Source: GWF2-38-10 sp964527595 (GTDB lineage Bacteria > Babelota > Babeliae > Babelales > RVW-14). From it: a stretch of 59,924 nucleotides of DNA. The notes beneath the pieces are model-generated. The model worked only from the letters and a program-made list of their open reading frames with translations, had not been told where the DNA came from and did not search any database. Positions 43,024-52,400 of the stretch are shown one piece after another (within the stretch, counting starts at the first letter, position 1; every line of letters starts with the position of its first letter). The position numbers and the translations under genes were made by a program. The DNA lies in assembly GCA_964527595.1 (NCBI GenBank), contig CAZGPI010000008.1, positions 1 through 59,924 on the forward strand. Reading direction: 5' to 3'.

Positions 43024-43227
43024 TTATTTCTTATCGCTTTTACCTTCTTCCCCAACCCTGCCAGCCATCACAAATGACCAATCATCGGGGTTTAGATATT
43101 TCTTTGCAATGGCACTAACCTCATCGCAAGAAACATGCAATAGCCTTTCAAAAAGAGTATTAAAAACAGAAGAAATCTGGCCTAACCTATAAAAGCCATC
43201 CAAATTCATAGGTAAGATAGAGCGCAT
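43024..43227 (-). pseudogene. C-terminal remnant of an M16-type peptidase
   Basis: Up to 67 residues. VSCDEVSAIAKKYLNPDDWSFV and the following AGRV resemble the end of M16 zinc peptidases (typically V-x-D-V-x-x-A-x-KYL-x-P-D-x-x-x-V-V-x-G). The HxxEH zinc site and everything N-terminal are missing, and the start overlaps the 3' end of the exchanger gene. Probably a decayed tail; an unrelated small ORF is possible. Confidence 0.45.
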
Positions 43228-44179
43228 AAAGCGCCAGTAAGATCACGCCCTGCCAACGAGCAAGCGGACGGCGCATCCAAAGAAACAAGGCCATAAGACC
43301 AAAGCCAATGAACATGAAAATCCCAGCGCCATGAAGTGCCGCAAAGGATACCGGCTTGTGTGAACACAGGGCAAGAACGCCCAAAACAAGCGTTGAATGC
43401 TCAAGGATTGACCCGAGCGTTGGCGCTAGTGCCAATTCGTATTCTTTTCTTCTAAGAGCCGCAAAACTCATGGCAAGTTCAGGCAACGATGTACCCAGAG
43501 CACAGATAGTTGCCCCAACGGTCTCTAATTGCGCGCCAAACAGCCCAGATAGCGCAACGGCACAATAAACAGTCGCCCATGAACACCCAAGAACAATCGC
43601 TATGCTTATAAGCAATTTCATGCTCAAGCCAAATGTGGAGGTTAATACTCCGTCAGTCGTTGCATTAATGTCATGTGTAATTGCTTCGACCTCTTCATTC
43701 CAGATATCGTTTTTATTCCTTTTTCGGCGAATGAAAAAGAGCGCAACACCATAAAAAATAACCAGCAAAAAACCAATGGTTTTATCAACCACCCCAAGGG
43801 CAAAAACAATAGCAATAACGCTACCTGTAACCATAAGCATATGGATAAGCTTCATGCGATCAGAACGCCTCAGCGCAATTTTCCCAGCAAAAATAAGTAC
43901 TAAGCTGGTCACAAAGGCTATATCACTAAAATTTGCACCGATAACGTCACCGGCCGAAACCTGACTCGCGCCGCTAAGGCCAGCAGAAATTGCAACCGCA
44001 AGCTCTGGAATTCCCGCAACAATAGCCAAAACAATGAATCCAATAAAAAATTTTGTTACCTTTAATGCCGTTGCCAATTCAACCGCGTATCGAACAACTC
44101 GATCACCAGCCAACCACAAAAGAACAAGGCTAGAAACAACACCGCCGACATAAAGACTCAAAAAACCATAACCCATCAT
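43187..44179 (-). CDS. Sodium/calcium exchanger family membrane protein
   Basis: 330 residues from ATG 44179. About ten hydrophobic helices in two inverted halves around a charged loop (RRKRNKNDIWNEEVEAITHD). The alpha repeats are GIPELAVAISAGLSG...GDVIGANFSD and GTSLPELAMSFAALRRKEYE, with the ion-binding Glu of PELA kept in both. The second repeat lacks the usual GN(I/V)xGS motif, so ion selectivity is uncertain. Monocistronic; its end overlaps the peptidase remnant. Confidence 0.85.
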   Translation of the reverse strand: MMGYGFLSLYVGGVVSSLVLLWLAGDRVVRYAVELATALKVTKFFIGFIVLAIVAGIPELAVAISAGLSGASQVSAGDVIGANFSDIAFVTSLVLIFAGKIALRRSDRMKLIHMLMVTGSVIAIVFALGVVDKTIGFLLVIFYGVALFFIRRKRNKNDIWNEEVEAITHDINATTDGVLTSTFGLSMKLLISIAIVLGCSWATVYCAVALSGLFGAQLETVGATICALGTSLPELAMSFAALRRKEYELALAPTLGSILEHSTLVLGVLALCSHKPVSFAALHGAGIFMFIGFGLMALFLWMRRPLARWQGVILLALYALYLTYEFGWLL

Positions 44180-44411
44180 AAAGAAACCCCTACCAAAAGG
44201 TCTATACCCAAATACTATAAGGGGATAGTGTACCACGGAATAAAAAAAACAATCAAGGTGAAAAAGCCTATTACCAAAGGACTAATACTGATAGAAAACA
44301 AGCAGCCGCCAATCCAAGAACAAATGGACGATTGCTTCAGTGACAAAAAAGTAAAAATCTTCTACACTTCTGTGAATAAAAGAAACAAGCATTAAACTAC
44401 GTAAGTAAATC

Positions 44412-47400
44412 ATGTCAAACCATTTTGCTCACCTTCATCTTCACACAGAATTTTCACTTCTTGACGGAGCCATTCGTTTACCAAAAGTACTTGGGATGGC
44501 AAAAGAGCAAGGCTGGAAAGCTATTGGTATATCGGACCATGGCAATATTTTTGGCGCCATTAAGTTTTTTCAGTACGCAAAAAAAGAAAAAATCAAACCG
44601 GTCCTTGGCATCGAAATGTACTTTACTCAGGATGCTCGCATTAAAGATGCAAATGACAAATATTACCACCTCTTGCTCATGGTACAAAACAACGAAGGTT
44701 ACAAAAACTTGTGCCAACTCATTTCGTTTGCCTACCAAGATGGCTTCTACTTTAAACCGCGCATCGACTATGCTCAACTTGAAAAACATTCGGCCGGATT
44801 AATCGTAACTACCGCCTGCATGGCCGGACACATTCCAAGTCTCATTCTTGAAAACAATATGGAAGAAGCAACGCGCCGCGCACAATGGTGCAAAGATCTC
44901 TTTGGTCCTGATCGCTTTTTTCTTGAGCTCCACCCACCTGAATTGCCCGAGCAAATAAAGGTTAATGCCGGCCTTATCCAACTTTCATCAGCATTAGACA
45001 TTCGCTGTACTGCCGCTTGTGACGCCCACTATCTATACAAAAATGACCGCGAAGCTCATGAAATTTTGTTGGCTATACAAACCAAAGACACCATGGATAA
45101 CCCAAAACGATTTTCATTTGGCGAATTCCAGGGGCATATCCGCACAACGCAAGAAATGCTCGAGATATTTAAAGATCAAGAAGCGGCAATCTGGCAAACT
45201 GGTGCTATTGCCGATAGTTGCGAATTTGAATTTGAATTTGGAAAATTATTTTTCCCTCAATTTCCAATCCCTGAAGAACACACCCAAGAAAGTTTTTTTG
45301 AAAAATTATGTATTGATGGCCTTGATGAACTTAAACAACGCGGCCTTATACCACAAGACCAATACGCAGATTATGACGCTCGGCTCCGCTTGGAATTTGA
45401 GTTAATTAATACCATGGGATTTATCGGTTACTTTTTGGTCGTCAGTGATTTTATTCAATGGGGTAAAAAGGAAGGCATCCCAATTGGCCCCGGCCGAGGT
45501 TCGGCCGCAGGATCGCTTGTTGCTTGGGCCTTAAAAATCACTAACGTTGACCCGATCAAATACAATCTCCTCTTTGAACGATTCTTGAATCCTGAACGCG
45601 TAAGCATGCCCGATATTGATATTGATTTTTGCATCGAACGGCGCGAAGAAGTTATCAACTACGTCAAAGATAAATACGGGCACGAATGCGTTTGCCAAAT
45701 CATCACCTTTGGTACCATGATGGCAAAAGGCGTTATAAAAGACGTTGCGCGCGCGCTCAACTTCCCATTTCAAGACGCGAATGCACTCACCGAACTTATT
45801 CCCGACCAGCTTAAAATCACGCTCGCTGAATCGCTTGAACAAGAACCACGCTTGAAACAAATGGTCGATAGCAACCCAAAAGTCAAAGCACTAATGGACA
45901 TTTGTTTAAAACTTGAAGGTCTGACTCGCCATGCTTCAAAACACGCGGCCGGGGTAGTTATTGCACCATCAAGATTATCTGAAACCATGCCACTCTATAT
46001 CCCGCCAAAAAGCGAGGACCTGGTATCTCAGTACACCATGACCGATCTTGAAGCGCTTGGATTTTTGAAAATGGACTTTTTGGGACTTAAAAACTTAACC
46101 ATTATTGACTCGGCGCTGAAGGCAATCAAGAAAAATCATGGCGTCGATATCGATTTGGATATGCTTCAGCTGGACGACCCTAAAGCCTTTGAGCTTTTGT
46201 GCAAGGGAAATACAGATGGCATATTCCAGTTCGAATCTGATGGAATTAAGGACGTTTTGCGTAAACTTCAGCCGGACAAATTTGAAGATTTAATCGCCGT
46301 CAACGCACTTTATCGCCCAGGTCCATTAGGTTCAGGCATGGTTGACGATTACATTGAACGCCGTCACGGCCGCAAACTAACAACGTATGCTTTTGCCGAA
46401 CTTGAACCAATCTTATCAGAAACTTATGGCGTTATTGTTTACCAAGAACAGGTTATGAAAATCGCTTCTGCTATCGGCGGCTATTCACTCGGCGGCGCAG
46501 ATATTTTACGCCGAGCTATGGGTAAAAAGAAAGCCGACGTAATGGCGGCACAAAAGGCCCAATTTTCTGAGGGTGCAAAAAAACTTAATTTTGATGAACG
46601 CAAAGCCGGCGAATTGTTTGATCTTATGGCCTTCTTTGCTGGTTATGGCTTTAACAAATCACACTCAACCGCCTATGCATTAATCGCTTATCACACGGCC
46701 TACCTCAAAGCAAATTACCCTTATGAATTCATGGCGGCACTTATATCACATGAAACTGAAAACCCCGATCAATTTACTCATTACTTACAAGCAATTCACG
46801 AGATGGGGCTTACGCTTATTCCACCAAATATCAATGCTTCGGATATCGAGTTTACTACCAAAGACGGGACCATTGTTTTTGGTCTTAAAGGGGTAAAAAA
46901 TGCGGGCAATACATCGCTGCAAAACATTATTGCCGAACGCGCGACAAAACCGTTTACCGAACTGCTCGATTTTTGTAAACGCGTTGACTTGCGAACAACG
47001 AATAAACGGGTGCTTGAAAACTTAATCGCGGCCGGCGCTATGGACTGCCTCCCTGGAAATCGAGCACAAAAAACGACCGAGCTTGATAAGATTATTGATC
47101 TAGCGCAACAACAAAAAGAGGCTGAAAAAACGGGTCAGATGGATTTATTTGGCCTTGCTGTTCCACAAAAAACATCAACGGGGGAAATGGCTAGTTACAT
47201 ATTCCAACCATTAGCCGAATGGTCAGATCGAGAAAAGCTTGAAAAAGAAAAAGAAGTTATTGGTTTTTATCTTAGCGCGCATCCACTGACAAGTTACCCT
47301 CAACTTAACTGGCTCAAAACAGATACGGTTGTCACCTGCTTGGAAAAAATTAAAAACATGACCTCGCTCAAAGAACCGTTTGTCACCTGTACCGGCCTTA

Positions 47401-47861
47401 AGCAAAGCTATAAAGTCATCAATACAAAAAAAGGGGACCGTATGGCCTTTGTTGAAATGGAAGACTTTACCGGCCGATATGAAGTTGTTGTTTTTCCAAC
47501 CACCTTTGCAAAAGTTGAACATTTGCTTGAACAATTTACTGTTTTTGTGGTCAAAGGTGCCGTTGATATGACGAGCCAGAATAAGTGTAAAATCAAAGCT
47601 AATCAACTTATCCCGGTTGAGCACTTATTTACCGAATATAAAGAAATTTTTGGTATCAATTTGACGCTACCAAGCTCAATCACGCCAGACTTTCTTTCAA
47701 CGGTCAAAACAACGCTCGGACAAGGAAAAACGCCACTTGAGATTACCTTTAAAGAAAACGAAAAAACTTTAGTTTTGCAATCTGTATTCAAAGTCGATTG
47801 CTCGCTTGAAGGCCTACAAAACTTAGCCAAAACATCTGTTGGCATTAGCGTAGCATTGTAA
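44412..47861 (+). CDS. dnaE: DNA polymerase III alpha subunit
   Basis: 1,149 residues, the size of DnaE1. Replicative polymerase. PHP domain at the start (HLHLHTEFSLLDGAI; ISDHGNIFG), palm with catalytic Asp residues in MPDIDIDF (about 400-406), GRGSAAGSLVAW, fingers GFNKSHSTAYALIAYHTAYL, HhH and an OB fold near the end (MAFVEMEDFTGRYEVVVFP). PHP metal residues look largely kept. Monocistronic, followed by the GIY-YIG element. Confidence 0.96.
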   Translation: MSNHFAHLHLHTEFSLLDGAIRLPKVLGMAKEQGWKAIGISDHGNIFGAIKFFQYAKKEKIKPVLGIEMYFTQDARIKDANDKYYHLLLMVQNNEGYKNLCQLISFAYQDGFYFKPRIDYAQLEKHSAGLIVTTACMAGHIPSLILENNMEEATRRAQWCKDLFGPDRFFLELHPPELPEQIKVNAGLIQLSSALDIRCTAACDAHYLYKNDREAHEILLAIQTKDTMDNPKRFSFGEFQGHIRTTQEMLEIFKDQEAAIWQTGAIADSCEFEFEFGKLFFPQFPIPEEHTQESFFEKLCIDGLDELKQRGLIPQDQYADYDARLRLEFELINTMGFIGYFLVVSDFIQWGKKEGIPIGPGRGSAAGSLVAWALKITNVDPIKYNLLFERFLNPERVSMPDIDIDFCIERREEVINYVKDKYGHECVCQIITFGTMMAKGVIKDVARALNFPFQDANALTELIPDQLKITLAESLEQEPRLKQMVDSNPKVKALMDICLKLEGLTRHASKHAAGVVIAPSRLSETMPLYIPPKSEDLVSQYTMTDLEALGFLKMDFLGLKNLTIIDSALKAIKKNHGVDIDLDMLQLDDPKAFELLCKGNTDGIFQFESDGIKDVLRKLQPDKFEDLIAVNALYRPGPLGSGMVDDYIERRHGRKLTTYAFAELEPILSETYGVIVYQEQVMKIASAIGGYSLGGADILRRAMGKKKADVMAAQKAQFSEGAKKLNFDERKAGELFDLMAFFAGYGFNKSHSTAYALIAYHTAYLKANYPYEFMAALISHETENPDQFTHYLQAIHEMGLTLIPPNINASDIEFTTKDGTIVFGLKGVKNAGNTSLQNIIAERATKPFTELLDFCKRVDLRTTNKRVLENLIAAGAMDCLPGNRAQKTTELDKIIDLAQQQKEAEKTGQMDLFGLAVPQKTSTGEMASYIFQPLAEWSDREKLEKEKEVIGFYLSAHPLTSYPQLNWLKTDTVVTCLEKIKNMTSLKEPFVTCTGLKQSYKVINTKKGDRMAFVEMEDFTGRYEVVVFPTTFAKVEHLLEQFTVFVVKGAVDMTSQNKCKIKANQLIPVEHLFTEYKEIFGINLTLPSSITPDFLSTVKTTLGQGKTPLEITFKENEKTLVLQSVFKVDCSLEGLQNLAKTSVGISVAL

Positions 47862-47918
47862 AACGCACCAAATTGCGTTTATCATTTTATGCTATACGAA
47901 TAACCACACAAAATAGTT

Positions 47919-48402
47919 TTTGTCATCCCGGGCTTGATCCGGGATCCATCCTGCGGATCTGCGCCCCTTTGGGCTGGCCATCTTATTTTTTTTCTGGCCC
48001 AAATATTGATTCATATAAGTCATTCCAATCTGGATTACGTTCTTCTATGAGATCGACTTTCCATTCCCTCTTCCAATTTTTGAGTCGCTTCTCTCTTGTA
48101 ATTGCTTTGTCGACATACTGGTATTGTTCTATATATATCAATTTTTTAACATCATATTCTTGAGTAAAGCCTTCAAAAAGACCATTTTTATGTTCAAACA
48201 TGCGTCGCTTCAAATCGCTGGTAACGCCAATATAAATGGTTCCATTCTTTTTATTGGCAAGAATATAGACAGCATATATTTTATTGTTCATAAAATTTAA
48301 AACTCAAAAAAATGTTTATTGAAAACATCGACCCATTCAATAAAAAACAAAGAAAAAGATGGATCCCGGATCAAGCCCGGGATGACAAATTTTGCAGTAT
48401 TA
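47919..48402. mobile_element. GIY-YIG gene bounded by perfect R inverted repeats
   Basis: Left terminal repeat 47919..47950 and right terminal repeat 48358..48389 are perfect 32-nt inverted copies of R. The only gene inside is a GIY-YIG endonuclease. A 'GGGGCGCAGA'-type motif (47952..47982) sits between the left repeat and the gene. The right flank GCAGTATT matches the outer flank of other R copies. The arrangement is that of a small autonomous element; mobility itself is inferred. Confidence 0.6.
47983..48291 (-). CDS. GIY-YIG endonuclease domain protein
   Basis: 102 residues. YAVYILANKKNGTIYIGVTSDLKRR is the GIY-YIG core with both motifs (YAVY-YIG spacing normal), Arg at the expected catalytic place, and a downstream Glu in TREKRLKNWKREWK. 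UPF0213/YhbQ-like single-domain size; such proteins cleave DNA or are of unknown role. It lies between inverted R repeats, and a fragment of a second copy exists at 56..115. A link with spread of R repeats is hypothesised. Confidence 0.85.
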   Translation of the reverse strand: MNNKIYAVYILANKKNGTIYIGVTSDLKRRMFEHKNGLFEGFTQEYDVKKLIYIEQYQYVDKAITREKRLKNWKREWKVDLIEERNPDWNDLYESIFGPEKK

Positions 48403-48444
48403 ATACATAAAAAGAAAAATTAAATTACAAGTTAAGCCAATTCT

Positions 48445-48981
48445 CTACGCGGGAACTCTTAACAGTGGAGACAATGATGCGCGACGCTTTAAAATTCGGC
48501 GAATAATATCACCGGTCGAAATACGCTTGTCATATGGAATAATGCGTAAAATATCGCGGTCAATAGCCACTTTGTAGTATTTTTCCATTGTTTCTGCACT
48601 AAAATCACTACCATGTACAACAATATCTATCTTATGTTCGTCAAGAAATTCTGCCGTAACGGCTAATGGAGCATTTGGAATAACTTCGTCAACATAGCGA
48701 CAAGCAGATATTGCCTCAACGCGCTCTTCAAGCGTCATAATAGGCCGACGTTTATAGCTGGCACAATCTTCGTCACAACAAAGGCCAACGATTAAATAAT
48801 CGCCAAATGCGCGAGCCTTTTTGAAAGCATTAACATGCCCAAAATGAAAAAGATCGCCAACCATATCAACATATACGCGCCGCGGCAGATCGTCAGGCTT
48901 TGGACTTGGTGTCCCCGATAAAAAGTTAAAAGAAAGACCTAGGCCACAAATAACAATTCGTGCAAAATTCTTCGTAATCAT
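48445..48981 (-). CDS. Eukaryote-like choline/ethanolamine-phosphate cytidylyltransferase
   Basis: 178 residues. RRVYVDMVGDLFHFGHVNA carries the HxGH nucleotide-binding motif. CRYVDEVIPNAPLAVTAEFL, DIVVHGSD and RISTGDIIRRIL match the eukaryotic CCT/ECT layout, including its ISTSDII signature, better than the short bacterial TagD/RfaE types. It would activate phosphocholine or phosphoethanolamine with CTP. An N-terminal hydrophobic stretch (FARIVICGLGLSFNFLSG) could be a membrane anchor or signal. Twenty bp after gltX copy 2. Possibly acquired from a host. Confidence 0.7.
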   Translation of the reverse strand: MITKNFARIVICGLGLSFNFLSGTPSPKPDDLPRRVYVDMVGDLFHFGHVNAFKKARAFGDYLIVGLCCDEDCASYKRRPIMTLEERVEAISACRYVDEVIPNAPLAVTAEFLDEHKIDIVVHGSDFSAETMEKYYKVAIDRDILRIIPYDKRISTGDIIRRILKRRASLSPLLRVPA

Positions 48982-49001
48982 CGAAAAAATCCTGATAAAA
49001 A

Positions 49002-50453
49002 TTATGGAAGTTCCATTACATAAACCAGTCTTCTTACTACTTCTTCTCTTCCTATAATTTCAGCAAAATGAAATAGACTTGGCCCTTGAGCAACACCAGT
49101 TAATGCCAAGCGTAATGGCAACAACAATTTGCCAGCTGAGACATTAAGTTCTTGGGCATAAGCACGTAAGCACTGCTCTGTTGAGATTGCATCGAAAACA
49201 GGCAATTGTGCATAACGTTCGGATAAAACCTTCAAAGATCCAACAATTTCAGCGCTCCAACATTTTTCTTTTGCCTTTTCATCAAATGTCATTGGGGCTT
49301 TAAAGAAAAATTCGGTTAATTCAACAAAATCTGTGATCAAAACCGCGCGATCTTTCATCAGTTCAATAACTTTTTTAACGTAATCGTCAGCAAATTCACA
49401 CAAACCCTTTTGTGCCAGTAATGGTTTGACTAATGTTAACAAGTAATCGGTTGATGATTTTACTATATATTGCTGATTCATCCAATTAAGTTTTTCAACA
49501 TTGAACACCGCACCCGCATGACCAATGCGCTCAATCGTAAACTCTTTGACTAATTCTTCAAGGCTAAAAATTTCACGCGTATCGCCCGGATTCCAACCAA
49601 GAAGCGCAATAAAATTTACCAGCGTTTCAGGAAGATAACCCTTAATACGATAATCGTCAACAGAGACATCGCCTTGACGTTTGCTCAATTTGCTACGATC
49701 TGGATTAAGCAATAATGGTAAGTGGGCAAACAACGGAGCTTCCCACCCAAAAAACTTATATAACAATAAATGCTTTGGGGTACTTGGCAGCCACTCTTCA
49801 CCACGTAAAACATGCGAAATTTCCATCTCATGATCATCAACCACCACCGCCAAGTGATAGGTCGGAAAACCATCAGACTTGATAATTACCTGATCATCAA
49901 CAACCTTGTACTGAAATGTTACGGCGCCACGAATAAGATCGTTAACCGTCATCTCACCTTCAAGCGGTACCCTCATACGAATAACATGTTTTTCACCAGA
50001 GGCTACGCGTTCAGCAACTTCTGCTTTATTCAAATCGCGGCACTGACGATCATAAGCCGGAGGCAAATGAGCAATTTGCTGCTGTTTGCGGATTTGGTCG
50101 AGACGCTCAGATGAGCAAAAACAATGATATGCATGGCCTTGTTCTACTAACTGGTCAGCATATTTTTTGTAAATTGGTAGCCGCTCGGACTGGATATAGG
50201 TCTGACAAATACCTGGCTTGCCTGGACCTTCATCGTAAGTAATCCCTGCCCACTCAAGTGCATTGATAATGTTTGCAACACCACCAACAACTTCACGCGT
50301 TTTATCGGTATCTTCAATACGCAAAAGAAATGTACCGTTATTTTTTTTTGCTAATAAGTATGCATAGAGCGCGGTGCGCAACCCACCAACATGTAAATAG
50401 CCGGTTGGGCTTGGCGCAAAGCGAGTGCGTACTTTTGTGTTAATTGTTGTCAT
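49002..50453 (-). CDS. gltX: Glutamyl-tRNA synthetase, copy 2
   Basis: 483 residues from ATG 50453 (GGAG upstream). FAPSPTGYLHVGGLRTALY (HIGH type) and KLSKRQGDVSVDDY (KMSKS type) are intact. It differs clearly from copy 1 and follows the more common bacterial GluRS pattern. One of the two may be non-discriminating, charging tRNA-Gln; which one cannot be told here. It lies between a Fic gene and the cytidylyltransferase, all on the minus strand within 30 bp of each other. Confidence 0.93.
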   Translation of the reverse strand: MTTINTKVRTRFAPSPTGYLHVGGLRTALYAYLLAKKNNGTFLLRIEDTDKTREVVGGVANIINALEWAGITYDEGPGKPGICQTYIQSERLPIYKKYADQLVEQGHAYHCFCSSERLDQIRKQQQIAHLPPAYDRQCRDLNKAEVAERVASGEKHVIRMRVPLEGEMTVNDLIRGAVTFQYKVVDDQVIIKSDGFPTYHLAVVVDDHEMEISHVLRGEEWLPSTPKHLLLYKFFGWEAPLFAHLPLLLNPDRSKLSKRQGDVSVDDYRIKGYLPETLVNFIALLGWNPGDTREIFSLEELVKEFTIERIGHAGAVFNVEKLNWMNQQYIVKSSTDYLLTLVKPLLAQKGLCEFADDYVKKVIELMKDRAVLITDFVELTEFFFKAPMTFDEKAKEKCWSAEIVGSLKVLSERYAQLPVFDAISTEQCLRAYAQELNVSAGKLLLPLRLALTGVAQGPSLFHFAEIIGREEVVRRLVYVMELP

Positions 50454-50482
50454 AACCACTCCAAATTAAATTATATACAAAG

Positions 50483-51571
50483 CTATTCTTCAAATAATTG
50501 CCGCACAGCCGGGGCAAGTGCGTACATTCTGTTCTTCTTTGATGCATCAAGCACAGTCAAAAAGCCCCCTTTAACCCACTGTAGACACAACCAACGGGCA
50601 GTCCTACCACTAACACAAAAAAATGTTTCAATATCTTTTGCCGTTATTGATGGCTGTTTTTTCAGCAAAGTCAAAATTGCTTTTTGCCGCGCATCCAATG
50701 TTCTCATCATACCAGATCGGTCCTGAGCTCCGTGTCCATATGCCTGTTTGGCATGCTTAACAACCGCCTCAAAACTTTCAGCAACCCCTGCACAAAAATA
50801 TTCAAGCCAGGGCGTAATATCTACCTCAGCCCGTCCCTGATAATAATTATGAGATGGCCCCAACGATATCGCTTTATAATATTCTGGTAACGCCCGTGCA
50901 TAATATTCTTCAAGCGAATACAACCCCTTTAAATCATAGCCACCAAGATGCAAAATGAGCGTTGTAAATAATCTTGCCGTTCTTCCGTTGCCATCAAAAT
51001 AGGGGTGTATAGTTGCAAATTGATAATGCGCAATACCAGCTACTAATGGACATGGCAGCGATCGCTTTGTTTTTTTAATCCAAATAAAAAGGTCCTTCAT
51101 TAATTGTGGTACATCTTTAGCCTCGGGAGGCAAGTAAACAATCGCCCGCGTACGCCCATCTCGAATAACATTTTGACTATCACGATAAGGAGTTGGCCGC
51201 ACCCGTTTTTTACCACCAGCCATTACCAAGGCATGAAACGTTTTTATAACTGTTTCAGTAAGATCTTTTTCTTGCTGAGCGGCGCTTTCAAGTAAATCAA
51301 GCGCAGCATAATAACCCAAAACTTCTTTAGCATCACGCTCGCGGCCAGGAAAGTTTGCCTCTTTGGTCAAAACTTGAGCAACTTCTTGCGCAGACAATCT
51401 ATTTCCCTCGATTGCTGTCGAGTAGTGAACCGATTGCAAGCGCGCAGATTCTCGTAGCGTTATCAAAAGATTCGGGGTCAGGGGCAATCCACTCATTTCC
51501 TTACGGCACGCCTCAATACGCATAAGCACCTGGGCAATAATTGGCGTAATGGTATAATTTGGCTTAAACAT
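50483..51571 (-). CDS. Fic-domain protein with C-terminal winged helix
   Basis: 362 residues. The N-terminal STAIEGNRLS holds the class II-type inhibitory (S/T)xxxE(G/N) motif. The Fic loop HPYFDGNGRTARLF is near residue 190. The C-terminal region (RQKAILTLLKKQPSITAKDI...SGRTARWLCLQWVKGGFL) is a winged helix-turn-helix. This is the common Fic/DUF4172-like bacterial architecture, probably an AMP-transferring regulator. It differs strongly from the Fic protein at 354..1112. Confidence 0.88.
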   Translation of the reverse strand: MFKPNYTITPIIAQVLMRIEACRKEMSGLPLTPNLLITLRESARLQSVHYSTAIEGNRLSAQEVAQVLTKEANFPGRERDAKEVLGYYAALDLLESAAQQEKDLTETVIKTFHALVMAGGKKRVRPTPYRDSQNVIRDGRTRAIVYLPPEAKDVPQLMKDLFIWIKKTKRSLPCPLVAGIAHYQFATIHPYFDGNGRTARLFTTLILHLGGYDLKGLYSLEEYYARALPEYYKAISLGPSHNYYQGRAEVDITPWLEYFCAGVAESFEAVVKHAKQAYGHGAQDRSGMMRTLDARQKAILTLLKKQPSITAKDIETFFCVSGRTARWLCLQWVKGGFLTVLDASKKNRMYALAPAVRQLFEE

Positions 51572-51631
51572 ACATTTTCCTTTTTTAATGAGCCACTATT
51601 GCCATTAAGTTGCCATTAAATTGCCATTAAA

Positions 51632-52399
51632 TCAAGCAGGTTTTGTAAAGGTTATAACGTACATGCGTCCGTCCCAAGCGTACGCCAGCTTAACATCACT
51701 CATGTTTTTTGGAATAAATTCCATCGGCACAACAACTGGTTTTGCTTCTTTGAAAAAACGACTCACGAATGGAATACGCTGATACGATTTGACCACATGC
51801 TCTTGTGTTTCATCGCAAATCAAAATCTGAGCACCTGGTTTGGCCACTCGTATCATCTCATTAATTGCTTTGGGAACATCATTAAAAAAGTTAATGCCAC
51901 CAACATGAAAAACAACATCAAAGGATTCATCTTTAAGTGGTAATTCTTCAGCATTTGCTTGAGCAAGATGCAGCTTATAACCCCACTTTTTATTTTGGCG
52001 TTGGCAAACACGCAGCATGCCCATGGAAATATCAATGCCATAATATTCAGCATCTTTGGTAAACATGGTTATGTTGTATCCGGTACCAATTGAAGTTTCA
52101 AGTACCCGCATCCCTGGTTTTATGGCAAGATCCTTAAAAAGCTCTTGTCGTAACGTCATTACTTTTTTATTAAAAATTTTATAAACCCATGCAACCCAAT
52201 CGTACCAACGGGCCACAATATCATAAAAACGCTGATATTTGAGATTCAACCCAACAACATCCATTGGTTTTAGAAAAATGGGGATATCATTTTGAATGGG
52301 AAATGTTTTGCCATCTTCTGTCTCAAGCAAAAGCCCATCTTGTTTGACCGACTTATGAGTTTTAGGATCACATAAAAAAGCAAGTACCTTATCGTCCAT
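51632..52399 (-). CDS. Class I SAM methyltransferase with Trm112-like N-terminus
   Basis: 255 residues from ATG 52399, two bp after the ltaE stop. The first 50 residues (FLCDPKTHKSVKQ...FPIQNDIPIFL) read as a Trm112-like domain without the full Cys set. Next comes a Rossmann methyltransferase of UbiE/Methyltransf_11 type: VLETSIGTGYNITMF (motif I), YGIDISMGML, AEELPLKDESFDVVFHVGG. Substrate unknown; quinone, lipid or tRNA are possibilities. Operon with threonine aldolase. Confidence 0.8.
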   Translation of the reverse strand: MDDKVLAFLCDPKTHKSVKQDGLLLETEDGKTFPIQNDIPIFLKPMDVVGLNLKYQRFYDIVARWYDWVAWVYKIFNKKVMTLRQELFKDLAIKPGMRVLETSIGTGYNITMFTKDAEYYGIDISMGMLRVCQRQNKKWGYKLHLAQANAEELPLKDESFDVVFHVGGINFFNDVPKAINEMIRVAKPGAQILICDETQEHVVKSYQRIPFVSRFFKEAKPVVVPMEFIPKNMSDVKLAYAWDGRMYVITFTKPA

Positions 52400-52400
52400 A

